Below, piece after piece: positions 57,146 through 64,000 of a stretch of DNA of 64,000 nucleotides. The notes beneath the pieces are model-generated. The model ran no database searches and was not told the origin of the DNA. It saw only the letters and a list, made by a program, of their open reading frames with translations. The DNA comes from Arthrobacter sp. OAP107 (lineage in GTDB: Bacteria > Actinomycetota > Actinomycetes > Actinomycetales > Micrococcaceae). The stretch covers positions 1,302,001 through 1,366,000 of the forward strand of contig NZ_JBEPOK010000001.1 in assembly GCF_040546765.1 (NCBI RefSeq). The letters are read 5' to 3'. The position numbers and the translations under genes were made by a program. Every line of letters starts with the position of its first letter. Within the stretch, counting starts at the first letter, position 1.

Positions 57146-58735
57146 TTAGTCCTTGGCGTCGATCTCCTGGTAGATGCCGGCCATCCAGGCCTCGACATCG
57201 TCCGCGGTGCGGGGCAGCGCCGCGCTGAGGTTTACGGGGCCCTCGGCGGTCATCAGGATGTCGTCCTCGATGCGCACGCCAATGCCGCGGTACTCTTCGG
57301 GGATGGCGAGGTCCTCCTGCTTGAAGTACAGGCCGGGTTCGATGGTGAAGACCATTCCCTCGCGCAGCACGCCGTCCAGGTAGAGTTCCCGCCTGGCCTG
57401 GGCGCAGTCGTGGACGTCGAGGCCGAGGTGGTGGCTGGTGCCGTGCGGCATCCAGCGCCGGTGCTGCTGGCCGTCCTCGCCCAGGGCCTCCTCGACGGAG
57501 ACCGGAAGCAGGCCCCATTCGGAAAGCCGCTCCGCGAGGACCGTCGTGGCGGCGGTGTGCACGTCGCGGAACTTCACACCGATCTGGGCGGCTGCGAAGC
57601 CGGCATCGGCCGCATCCAGGACCGCCTCGTAGATCTTGCGCTGCACGGCCGAGAACTTGCCGTTGGCCGGAAGCGTGCGCGTGATGTCCGCGGTGTAGAG
57701 GGAATCGGCCTCAACACCGGCGTCCAGCAGGAGCAGCTCGCCGGCGTTGACCTTGCCGGTGTTGCGGGTCCAGTGGAGCACGGTGGCGTTGTTGCCGGCG
57801 GCGGCAATGGTGTCGTAGCCGAGTTCGTTGCCCGCCTCCCGGGCCCGGGCGAAGAACGCGCCCTCCACCACGCGTTCGCCGCGGAAGTGCGTCAGCGCGC
57901 GGGGCAGGGCCTTTACCACTTCGGTGAAGCCCTCCACCGTGGCGGCCACCGCGATCTGCATCTGCTCGACTTCCCACTCGTCCTTGGTCAGGCGCAGTTC
58001 GGAGAGGGCCTCGGAGAGCTTCTCGTCGAGGGCGTCCAGCACGCCCAGGTCCAGGTTGTCCGGATCCTTGGCGGTGTTGTAGCGGGCGGTGTCCACGAGG
58101 GCGTCGATGTTCTCGTCCACCTTGCGCACCAGGCGGATGGAGATGCCGCCGATTTCGGGGGCGCCGACGTTCTTGGTGACGGCCACCTCGAGTTCGTCGA
58201 TGTGGGCTGTGGGGATTCCGAGCCGGGCCTCAAACTCGGCCAGCGTGGGCCGTGCCCCGATCCAGAATTCCCCCGACCGCGCGTCGGCGTAGAACTGCTC
58301 GGTGTCCCGTCCGGCCAGCGGCCGGAAGTAGAGCGTGGCGCGGTGGCTGCCGCCGTCGTCGCCCTTTCCCTCCTCGACGGGTTCGAAGATGAGCACGGCG
58401 TCGGGCTCATGGTCCAGCCCGAGGCCGGTGAGGTGGGCGAAGCCGGAGTGCGGGCGGAAGCGGTAGTCGCAGTCGTTGGAGCGGACCTTCAGGGGCCCGG
58501 CCGGAAGCACGAGGCGTTCGCCCTTGAACTGGTCGGAGATGGCCCGCCGCCTCCTCGCGGCATGGCTGGCAACGGCGTCCCGTTCAGGGGTCACCTGCGG
58601 CGCGGGCGCCCAGTTGCTGGCCATGAAGGCCTTGAAAGCCGCGGAACTGGGCCGCTGGGAGCGGTTGTTGACGCGCTCTTCCAGGGGCTGGGAAGCTGTG
58701 TTGTCACCGTTGTGGGTGTTGTCTGCAGAGTTCAC
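57146..58735 (-). CDS. pepP: Xaa-Pro aminopeptidase (aminopeptidase P, M24B)
   Basis: This 529-residue cytosolic metallopeptidase releases N-terminal residues next to proline. The N-terminal creatinase-like domain (about 50-230) precedes the pita-bread catalytic domain. Metal ligands can be placed in LLLLDAGVEADSLYTADITR near 330 (two Asp), HGTSHHLGLDVHD near 435 (His), MVFTIEPGLYF near 470 (Glu) and GIGVRIEDDILMT near 495 (Glu). GTG at 58735; GACGAT (plus-strand 58742-58747) lies 6 nt upstream, suggesting a leaderless mRNA. A terminator lies just after the stop. Confidence 0.94.
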   Translation of the reverse strand: MNSADNTHNGDNTASQPLEERVNNRSQRPSSAAFKAFMASNWAPAPQVTPERDAVASHAARRRRAISDQFKGERLVLPAGPLKVRSNDCDYRFRPHSGFAHLTGLGLDHEPDAVLIFEPVEEGKGDDGGSHRATLYFRPLAGRDTEQFYADARSGEFWIGARPTLAEFEARLGIPTAHIDELEVAVTKNVGAPEIGGISIRLVRKVDENIDALVDTARYNTAKDPDNLDLGVLDALDEKLSEALSELRLTKDEWEVEQMQIAVAATVEGFTEVVKALPRALTHFRGERVVEGAFFARAREAGNELGYDTIAAAGNNATVLHWTRNTGKVNAGELLLLDAGVEADSLYTADITRTLPANGKFSAVQRKIYEAVLDAADAGFAAAQIGVKFRDVHTAATTVLAERLSEWGLLPVSVEEALGEDGQQHRRWMPHGTSHHLGLDVHDCAQARRELYLDGVLREGMVFTIEPGLYFKQEDLAIPEEYRGIGVRIEDDILMTAEGPVNLSAALPRTADDVEAWMAGIYQEIDAKD

Positions 58736-58840
58736 GGTCCCATCGTCTCACCAGCCGAGCGGCTTAGGCCAACACCGGCCCTGCAGGGAGAAGCGGGGGC
58801 AGATTCACGCCCCACCCGGCCACAGGAGCGCGCCATCTAC

Positions 58841-58855
58841 TAGGCTGGGCAGGTG
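58841..58855 (+). promoter_or_regulatory. -10 box of the PHP gene, leaderless
   Basis: TAGGCT (58841-58846) lies exactly 6 nt before the GTG at 58853. Confidence 0.5.
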
Positions 58856-59698
58856 AGGATAGATCTGCACGCCCACTCAAATGTTTCTGACGGCACGGAA
58901 ACGCCGGCCGAGGTCATGGCGGCCGCCGCGGCGGCGGGGCTGAACGTCATTGCGCTGACGGACCATGACTCCACGGACGGCTGGGAGGAAGCGTCCCGGG
59001 CGGCGGCTGACAACGGCGTGGCATTGGTGCCCGGCATGGAGATTTCCTGCAGGACGGAGAACGGGATCAGTGTCCACCTGCTGAGCTACCTGCACGACCC
59101 CGCGCACCTGGGCCTGCTCGAAGAGATCACGAAAGCCCGGGAAGCCCGCCTGACCCGCGCCGAGCGCATGGTCACGCTGCTCGCCGAGGACTACCCTCTG
59201 ACCTGGGACGATGTCATCCACCACGTGGCGCCGGGGGCCACGGTGGGTCGGCCGCACATCGCCGATGCCCTGGTGGCTGCCGGTGTGGTGGCGGACCGTT
59301 CCGAGGCCTTCACCTCGATCCTCACCTCGCACTCGCGCTACTTCGTGCAGCACTACGCGCCGGAGCCGGCCCTCGCCGTCGAACTGGTCCGCGCCGCCGG
59401 CGGCGTTCCCGTCTTTGCCCACCCCGTCGCCTCCGCGCGGGGTCGCATCGTGGGCGAAAGCACCTACCACAGCATGATCGACGCCGGCCTGGCCGGGCTG
59501 GAGGTCAACCACCGGGACAATCCGGAGGAGGGCCGGGAATTCCTGCGGAAGCTGGCCGCCCGGCACGGGCTCCTGGTGACCGGGTCCTCCGATTACCACG
59601 GCCTGGGCAAGCCCAACCGGCTGGGCGAGAACCTGACCGCGCCGGACGTGTTCGAGCGGATCGAGGAGCTGGGCACGGGCACCGCCGTCGTCCGTTAA
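58853..59698 (+). CDS. PHP domain phosphoesterase
   Basis: This 281-residue protein consists of a PHP domain with trinuclear metal-site motifs: DLHAHSNVSDGTETP at the N-terminus, IALTDHDSTDGWEEA near 32, PGMEISCRTENGISVHLLSY near 60, and HPVASARGR plus SSDYHGLGKPN towards the C-terminus (near 190 and 245). Relatives include YciV/RnmA-type 3',5'-nucleoside bisphosphate phosphatases and 5'-3' exonucleases of short RNA. The insert with KAREARLTRAERMVTLLAED fits that branch. The stop is 2 bp before the palindromic repeat copy 2. Confidence 0.88.
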   Translation: MRIDLHAHSNVSDGTETPAEVMAAAAAAGLNVIALTDHDSTDGWEEASRAAADNGVALVPGMEISCRTENGISVHLLSYLHDPAHLGLLEEITKAREARLTRAERMVTLLAEDYPLTWDDVIHHVAPGATVGRPHIADALVAAGVVADRSEAFTSILTSHSRYFVQHYAPEPALAVELVRAAGGVPVFAHPVASARGRIVGESTYHSMIDAGLAGLEVNHRDNPEEGREFLRKLAARHGLLVTGSSDYHGLGKPNRLGENLTAPDVFERIEELGTGTAVVR

Positions 59699-59699
59699 A

Positions 59700-59765
59700 C
59701 CCAGCTGACTGGCATTTGTTGTCGTTTTGGGGCCCCAAAACGACAACAACTGCAAGCTAGTTGGG
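59700..59765. repeat. Intergenic palindromic repeat (REP-like), copy 2
   Basis: It is homologous to 13087-13154. The centre (59716-59749) is a perfect 34-bp palindrome with the core TTGTTGTCGTTTTG. Outer arms CCCAGCTGACT and AGCTAGTTGGG are imperfect. It sits between two convergent genes, and its right arm supplies the stop codon (59757-59759, minus strand) of the DNA methyltransferase. Confidence 0.85.
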
Positions 59766-60629
59766 CGGGTAGGACGCGATTTCGGCGTGCGCCCCGAGCC
59801 GTTTGGCCATGACGTCGATGGCCGGCTGGTTCTGGTCCACGCAGACGAACCTGCGTCCCAGCTTGGCCGCCACCGCACCGAGCGTGCCGGAACCGGCGAA
59901 GAAGTCGAGGCACCAGTCACCTTGGCGGCTGGACGCCGCCACCACCCGGCGCACCAGCCCCTCCGGCTTCTGCGTGGGGTAGCCGGTCTTTTCCTTGCCC
60001 GTGGGGGAGACGATGGTGTGCCACCAGACGTCCGTGGGCAGCTTCCCCAGCTCACGCTTAGCCGGAGTCACAAGCCCCGGGGCCATGTAGGGCTCCCGGT
60101 CCACCTCGGCGCTGTTGAAGTGGTACCTGGCCGGGTTCTTGACGTAGACAAGGATGTTGTCGTGCTTGGTGGGCCAGCGGTTCTTGGCGCGCGCACCGTA
60201 GTCGTAGGCCCAGATGATCTCGTTGAGGAAGCACTCACGGCCAAAGATGGCATCCAGCATCACCTTGGCGTAGTGCACCTCGCGGTAGTCCAGGTGCAGG
60301 TACAGGGTGCCGTCGTCGGCCAGGAGCCGCCAGGCCTCCACGAGGCGCGGCTCGAGGAAGGACCAGTAGTCGCTGAAGGCGTCGTCGTAGCGGTGCAGGG
60401 CGCCCTTGATCGTGTCGTAGGAGCGGCCCTTGAAGCCCACCCGGTCGCCGTCGCCGTCGGCGTTCAGCACCATCTTTGTTTCCTGGCGCTGCTGTGCCCG
60501 GCCGGTGTTGAAGGGCGGGTCCACGTAAATGAGTGTGAAGGCGCCGTCCGGCAGCGTGGGGAGGAAGTCCGCGTTATCCGCGTGCACCACCAGGTTGCTG
60601 CCGTCCGGCGCCCAGACAGTTTCAGTCAT
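59757..60629 (-). CDS. Orphan site-specific DNA methyltransferase (beta-class N4/N6)
   Basis: This 290-residue type II-like amino-methyltransferase has its catalytic motif IV DPPFNTG (near residue 39) before SAM motif I DFFAGSGTLGAVAAKLGRRF (near 243), the circular order of the beta class. Motif X is represented by PTQKPEGLVRRVVAASS near 219. An RQETKMVLNADGDGD to WSFLEPRLVEAWRLL region probably carries target recognition. No restriction endonuclease or specificity gene is nearby, so it is solitary. Its last two residues and stop are encoded by the palindromic repeat. It starts 5 bp after the helicase stop, so the two are likely co-transcribed. Confidence 0.88.
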   Translation of the reverse strand: MTETVWAPDGSNLVVHADNADFLPTLPDGAFTLIYVDPPFNTGRAQQRQETKMVLNADGDGDRVGFKGRSYDTIKGALHRYDDAFSDYWSFLEPRLVEAWRLLADDGTLYLHLDYREVHYAKVMLDAIFGRECFLNEIIWAYDYGARAKNRWPTKHDNILVYVKNPARYHFNSAEVDREPYMAPGLVTPAKRELGKLPTDVWWHTIVSPTGKEKTGYPTQKPEGLVRRVVAASSRQGDWCLDFFAGSGTLGAVAAKLGRRFVCVDQNQPAIDVMAKRLGAHAEIASYPPN

Positions 60630-60634
60630 TGAGG

Positions 60635-62314
60635 CTATGGGGCCTCGGTGCCGGGCTGCGATCCGGTTGCAGCGGATTCGCTGCCGGAGACCACTTCGCC
60701 GTTGCGGCGGCGGGTGCGGGTGCGGTTCCGGCGCGGGCGCGCCGGCTGCTCCCCTTCAACGGTCGCGGTGGCAGCGGGACCGGTTCCGGCGTCCGCGCCG
60801 GACTCTGATGCACGACGGCGGCGCTCGCCTGAACGCTTGCCGGCGTCACCGCCGCGGCGGCTGCCTTCCCTGCTGCCGCCATCCCTGCTGCCGGGGCGGC
60901 CGGAGTCCCGGCCGCCAGAGCGGCTGTTCTTCTTGCCGGTCTCGCCCAGGTCCTCCAGGACCTCGGCGTCGACGCCGGCGAGGGTGCGCTTGCTGCGCGG
61001 CAGCCGGCCCTTGGTGCCTTCCGGGATGTCCAGGTCGCTGTAGAGGTGCGGCGAGGAGGAGTACGTTTCGACCGGCTCCGGAACGCTCAGACCCAGCGCC
61101 TTGTTGATGAGGCCCCAGCGCGGCATGTCGTCCCAGTCCACGAACGTCACGGCAGTGCCCTTGTTGCCGGCGCGGCCGGTGCGGCCCACGCGGTGCAGGT
61201 AGATCTTCTCGTCCTCCACGCACTGGTAGTTGATGACGTGCGTGACGTCGTCGACGTCGATGCCGCGGGCCGCGACGTCTGTGGCCACCAGGACGTCCAC
61301 CTTGTTGTTGCGGAAGGCGCGGAGGGCCTGCTCGCGGGCGCCCTGCCCGAGGTCGCCGTGGATGGCAGCCGCGGCGAAGCCGCGGTCCACCAGTTCCTCA
61401 GCGACCTTGGCTGCGGTGCGCTTGGTCTTGGTGAAGATGATGGTCCGGCCGCGGCCGCGGGCCTGCAGGATGCGGGAGACCACTTCGGTCTTGTCCATGC
61501 TGTGCGCGCGGTAGATGAGCTGGCGGATGTCGCGCTTGGTCAGGCCTTCGTCGTCGGGATCGGCGGCGCGGATGTGGGTGGGCTGGGTCATGTACCGGCG
61601 GGCCATCGCGATGACCGGGCCGGGCATGGTGGCCGAGAACAGCAGCGTCTGGCGGACGGCGGGGGTGCCGGCGATGAGGGTCTCGACGTCGGGCAGGAAG
61701 CCGAGGTCCAGCATTTCGTCGGCCTCGTCCAGGACGACGATCTTGACGTTCTTGAGCACCAGGTGGCGCTGCTTGAAGAGGTCGATAAGGCGGCCGGGCG
61801 TGCCGACAACCACTTCCACGCCCTTCTGGAGCGCGTCGATCTGCGGCTCGTAGGCGCGGCCGCCGTAAATCGTGGCGATGCGGACGTTGCGCTTGCGGGA
61901 TGCGGTCTGCAGGTCGTTGGCCACCTGGACGGCAAGTTCGCGGGTGGGAACGATCACCATGGCCTGCGGCGCGCCGGGGGAGGGCAGCTTGTCGAACCCG
62001 GCATCGTCCCGGCCCACCACGCGCTGCAGCACGGGGATGCCGAAGCCGAGGGTCTTTCCGGTGCCGGTCTTGGCCTGGCCGATGATGTCATGGCCGGACA
62101 GCGCGACGGGCAGCGTCATGGCCTGGATGGGGAAGGGGTGCGTGATGCCGGCGTCGGCCAGCGATTCGACGATGTCGGCGCGGACGTCAAAGTCGGCGAA
62201 CGACTTTTCGGCTATTTCGTGCGGCTTCTCGTCCGAGATGATGGTCTCTTCCGGCTCGATGGTCTCGGTGCCGGTGTCGTCGGAGAGAAGCTGGTGGGTA
62301 TGCAATTCACTCAC
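60635..62314 (-). CDS. DEAD-box RNA helicase
   Basis: This 559-residue ATP-dependent RNA helicase shows the Q motif FPIQAMTLP near residue 60, motif I AKTGTGKT near 79, Ia PTRELAVQ near 126, II VLDEADEMLDLGF near 196, III FSATMPG near 225, IV IIFTKTKRTA near 292, V VATDVAARGIDVDDV near 340 and VI HRVGRTGRAG near 370. The C-terminal region is rich in Arg/Gly/Ser (GGRDSGRPGSRDGG, RRGGDAGKRSGERRRR), an RNA-binding tail. The GTG at 62314 has AAGGAA upstream. The preceding leader is long (about 220 nt), as in cold-inducible helicase genes. Confidence 0.95.
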   Translation of the reverse strand: MSELHTHQLLSDDTGTETIEPEETIISDEKPHEIAEKSFADFDVRADIVESLADAGITHPFPIQAMTLPVALSGHDIIGQAKTGTGKTLGFGIPVLQRVVGRDDAGFDKLPSPGAPQAMVIVPTRELAVQVANDLQTASRKRNVRIATIYGGRAYEPQIDALQKGVEVVVGTPGRLIDLFKQRHLVLKNVKIVVLDEADEMLDLGFLPDVETLIAGTPAVRQTLLFSATMPGPVIAMARRYMTQPTHIRAADPDDEGLTKRDIRQLIYRAHSMDKTEVVSRILQARGRGRTIIFTKTKRTAAKVAEELVDRGFAAAAIHGDLGQGAREQALRAFRNNKVDVLVATDVAARGIDVDDVTHVINYQCVEDEKIYLHRVGRTGRAGNKGTAVTFVDWDDMPRWGLINKALGLSVPEPVETYSSSPHLYSDLDIPEGTKGRLPRSKRTLAGVDAEVLEDLGETGKKNSRSGGRDSGRPGSRDGGSREGSRRGGDAGKRSGERRRRASESGADAGTGPAATATVEGEQPARPRRNRTRTRRRNGEVVSGSESAATGSQPGTEAP

Positions 62315-62613
62315 AGGGGAGTTTCCTTATTCATTTAGGCGTTGGCGCCGCCTGCTCAACGGGGCGGGCACGGGGCCGTTCCGGAGCACGCTCAGGCGCG
62401 CAAGCAATTCCAGTGGAAGCCGATCGCGGGCTATCTAATTGCCGGCACTGGGGACCGGCGGGTGGTACTCAAGATCGCGTAGGGGCGGGCTTGTTGAATT
62501 CAAATCGAGGAAATCAACGACCGGGCATCCATTACTACCCACCCAGTCTACTGGCAAACCCGTGTTTTCCTTGACTCACGCCGCCGCAGGGCCCCTGGCG
62601 ACGCAGAAGCGGA
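62315..62613. other. 299-bp region: leader of the helicase gene
   Basis: No gene is seen. On the minus strand a TAGACT -10-like box (plus-strand 62545-62550) predicts a transcript start near 62538 and a leader of about 224 nt. Hairpin-capable GC-rich segments lie near 62340-62400. It may carry post-transcriptional or cold control of the helicase; no riboswitch class is recognised. Confidence 0.5.
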
Positions 62614-64000
62614 TCAGCCGACGAGCTCGAGGTGGACCTCCCTGGTGGCGATGTCCGAGGAGATCAGCCGGACGCGGACCCTGGTGCCGGGCTCCATTTC
62701 GCCCGCACACCTGGCCGTCACGGCCGGTTCGGCGATCTGGACCACGCCGGAGGGGCCGGACCCGTTGCTTCCCCTGCCGTTCAGACCTTTACCGTTGTTG
62801 CCATTCCCGTTTCCGTTGCCTGCGCCGTTGCCGTTTTTGGCCGGCTTTGACCCGGAGATCACCACGGCATCGAACTCCTGTCCGATGTGGTTGATCAGCA
62901 GCGCGGCTTCGACGGTGTCCAGGGCAAGGCGTTCCATCCTTGCCGCCAGCTGGTCGGAGTACGCCATGATTTCGGGCAGCGAGGGGAGCGCCTCGCGCGC
63001 CCAGGCAGGCACCGGCCTGTTGTTGCTCAGGGCCTCGCAGATGACCAGGACGAACCGGTCCACGAGCCGGCGCAGCGGTGCGGTGGTGTGCGCGTACGCG
63101 GTGCCGATGGCTGACTGGACGGCGTCCTCCGGGACGGTTCCGTCGAAATGCGTGTACGCGGCTCCGCGGAAGAGCATGCCGGCCGAATGGAGGATGGCCA
63201 GTTGGCCGTGGTCGGTGGGGTCGAGGGTGCGCAGGTACTCGCCGTAGCTTTCCTGCCCGTCCCACGGCTTGCCCAGCGCGGCTGTCTGGCGCTTGAAGTG
63301 GCTGAGCGAGCGTTCATCCGGGGCCGGCATGGTGCGCAGGATCCCTACCTTGCCGTTGAGCATCAGCGAAGCGGCGGCCATCCCGGTCATGAGCGAAATC
63401 TGGGCGTTCCAGTCCTCTACCGGCAGCTGGGGGACCGCCACGATCCGGTAGCCGCCGTCGGGCAGCTGGACAATCTCCTGTTCCGGCATGTTCAGGCTGG
63501 CACCGCCGCGGGCCCGCTCAAGGTCCACGCGCTTGCGCCCCACCTCCCGCAGCAGCTGCAGCATGGGCGGGGCGGTGCCGGCATCCAGGTCCGCCTGGAC
63601 GCCTTTGTAGTCGAGCTTGGCCCGGCTGCGCACGGCGGCCCGGCGCACCAGCACGGACACCACCTCGGCGGCGGCGTCGAGTTCGAACTCCCAGACAAAG
63701 GCGGAGCACAGCTGCCCGGCCAGCAGGCTGCCGGCGTTCTCGCTGATCACCTCCGGATGCAGCGGAATCCGGCCGTCCGGAGCGTAGAACGTCTGCCCCC
63801 GGCGGCGGGTCTCGGCGTCGAGCGCGCCGCCCGGCTGCACGAAGGACGGAACGTCGGCAATGGCGTAGAGGATCCGGTAGCCCTCACCGTGGCGTTCGAT
63901 GAACAGTGCCTGGTCCAGGTCGGTGGACGACGGCGGATCGATGGTCAGGAAGTCCACTCCGGTCAGGTCCAGGTCCGGAAACTGCCGGTCCGCCACGGCG
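62614..64000 (-). CDS. RNB domain ribonuclease (RNase II/R family), N-terminus outside the window
   Basis: About 462 residues of a 3'-5' exoribonuclease are present. The catalytic RNB core begins within the visible part: DFLTIDPPSSTDLDQALFIE carries the metal-binding aspartates. AYTHFDGTVPEDAV with TTAPLRRLVDRFVLVICEAL is the conserved C-terminal RNB segment. A final small domain follows, including a Gly/Asn-rich linker (NGNGAGNGNGNGNNGKG), then an S1-like tail (GTRVRVRLISSDIATREVHL). The frame is open to the window edge; a GTG at 63996 exists but would truncate the family's usual N-terminal region, so the start is probably outside. Confidence 0.88.
   Translation of the reverse strand, partial: AVADRQFPDLDLTGVDFLTIDPPSSTDLDQALFIERHGEGYRILYAIADVPSFVQPGGALDAETRRRGQTFYAPDGRIPLHPEVISENAGSLLAGQLCSAFVWEFELDAAAEVVSVLVRRAAVRSRAKLDYKGVQADLDAGTAPPMLQLLREVGRKRVDLERARGGASLNMPEQEIVQLPDGGYRIVAVPQLPVEDWNAQISLMTGMAAASLMLNGKVGILRTMPAPDERSLSHFKRQTAALGKPWDGQESYGEYLRTLDPTDHGQLAILHSAGMLFRGAAYTHFDGTVPEDAVQSAIGTAYAHTTAPLRRLVDRFVLVICEALSNNRPVPAWAREALPSLPEIMAYSDQLAARMERLALDTVEAALLINHIGQEFDAVVISGSKPAKNGNGAGNGNGNGNNGKGLNGRGSNGSGPSGVVQIAEPAVTARCAGEMEPGTRVRVRLISSDIATREVHLELVG

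Noticed and set aside
59700..59765. The palindromic repeats as CRISPR repeats.
   Set aside because: There are only two copies about 46.5 kb apart, with no spacers or cas genes; the element is a long palindrome, not a short direct-repeat array.
62440..62520. Possible RNA gene in the gap before the helicase (a GAATTCAAATC segment looked T-loop-like).
   Set aside because: No cloverleaf can be drawn, and the stretch lies within the predicted helicase leader on the other strand.

Overview
The window is GC-rich (roughly two thirds G+C), densely coded DNA from an actinobacterium. Protein content and style point to the Micrococcaceae, most likely Arthrobacter sensu lato (inferred by eye, no search was run). 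Supporting features are the gluABCD glutamate importer, an actinobacterial DapD, the 55-residue DUF3117 protein, a SigE/anti-sigma pair next to TatB, many GTG/TTG starts, and many genes that appear to be transcribed without a leader. From memory, much of the middle follows the gene order of Mycobacterium tuberculosis around Rv1107c-Rv1232c: xseB, xseA, ispH, ychF, typA, fdxC, dapC, dapD, dapE, LOG, DUF3117, O-methyltransferase, sigE, rseA, tatB, mrp and the MgtE-like protein. This is therefore mostly core chromosome, with transport and regulatory genes inserted. I saw no rRNA, tRNA, CRISPR array, prophage or insertion sequence.

Layout: 0-9.4 kb holds efflux and regulator modules (MFS, ArsR-type, Lrp, MFS/LysR), a frameshifted nitronate monooxygenase, an N-acetylglucosamine-kinase-like protein, a Nudix hydrolase and RsgA. 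9.5-13.1 kb is an osmoprotectant ABC operon. 13.2-15.4 kb holds an AlaA-like aminotransferase and a PPK2 kinase. 15.4-21.8 kb holds exonuclease VII, a membrane protein, IspH, RmuC and YchF. 22-29.4 kb is a peptide ABC system interrupted by an antisense PH-domain gene. 29.4-35.1 kb holds an SGNH lipoprotein, TypA, a small membrane protein whose start codons overlap the typA terminator, and an ArsR/MFS pair. 35.2-43.2 kb holds FdxA, DapC, citrate synthase, TetR, a lysozyme-fold membrane protein, and DapD/DapE. 43.3-46.6 kb is gluABCD. 46.7-57 kb holds LOG, a DivIVA-like protein, a frameshifted mannosyltransferase, DUF3117, an O-methyltransferase, SigE/anti-sigma/TatB, Mrp, DUF1003, an MgtE-like protein and a stress protein. 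57.1-64 kb holds PepP, a PHP phosphoesterase, an orphan DNA methyltransferase, a DEAD-box helicase and a partial RNB ribonuclease.

Functional themes: lysine and peptidoglycan precursor synthesis (DapC, DapD, DapE); uptake of osmolytes, peptides and glutamate; central carbon metabolism (GltA) and ferredoxin; envelope stress and export (SigE, TatB); RNA and DNA maintenance.

The most notable non-coding signals are five TTGCAA palindromes spaced exactly 14 bp apart over the promoter of an ArsR-type regulator; a recurrent -10 hexamer placed exactly 6 nt before the start codon in more than a dozen genes; two copies of a roughly 66-bp palindromic repeat, one of which supplies a gene's stop codon; four CRP/GlxR-like sites near gltA, the peptide transporter, typA and gluA; and an intrinsic terminator embedded in the first codons of a downstream gene. 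Two genes carry single-base frameshifts that are either recent mutations or sequence errors.
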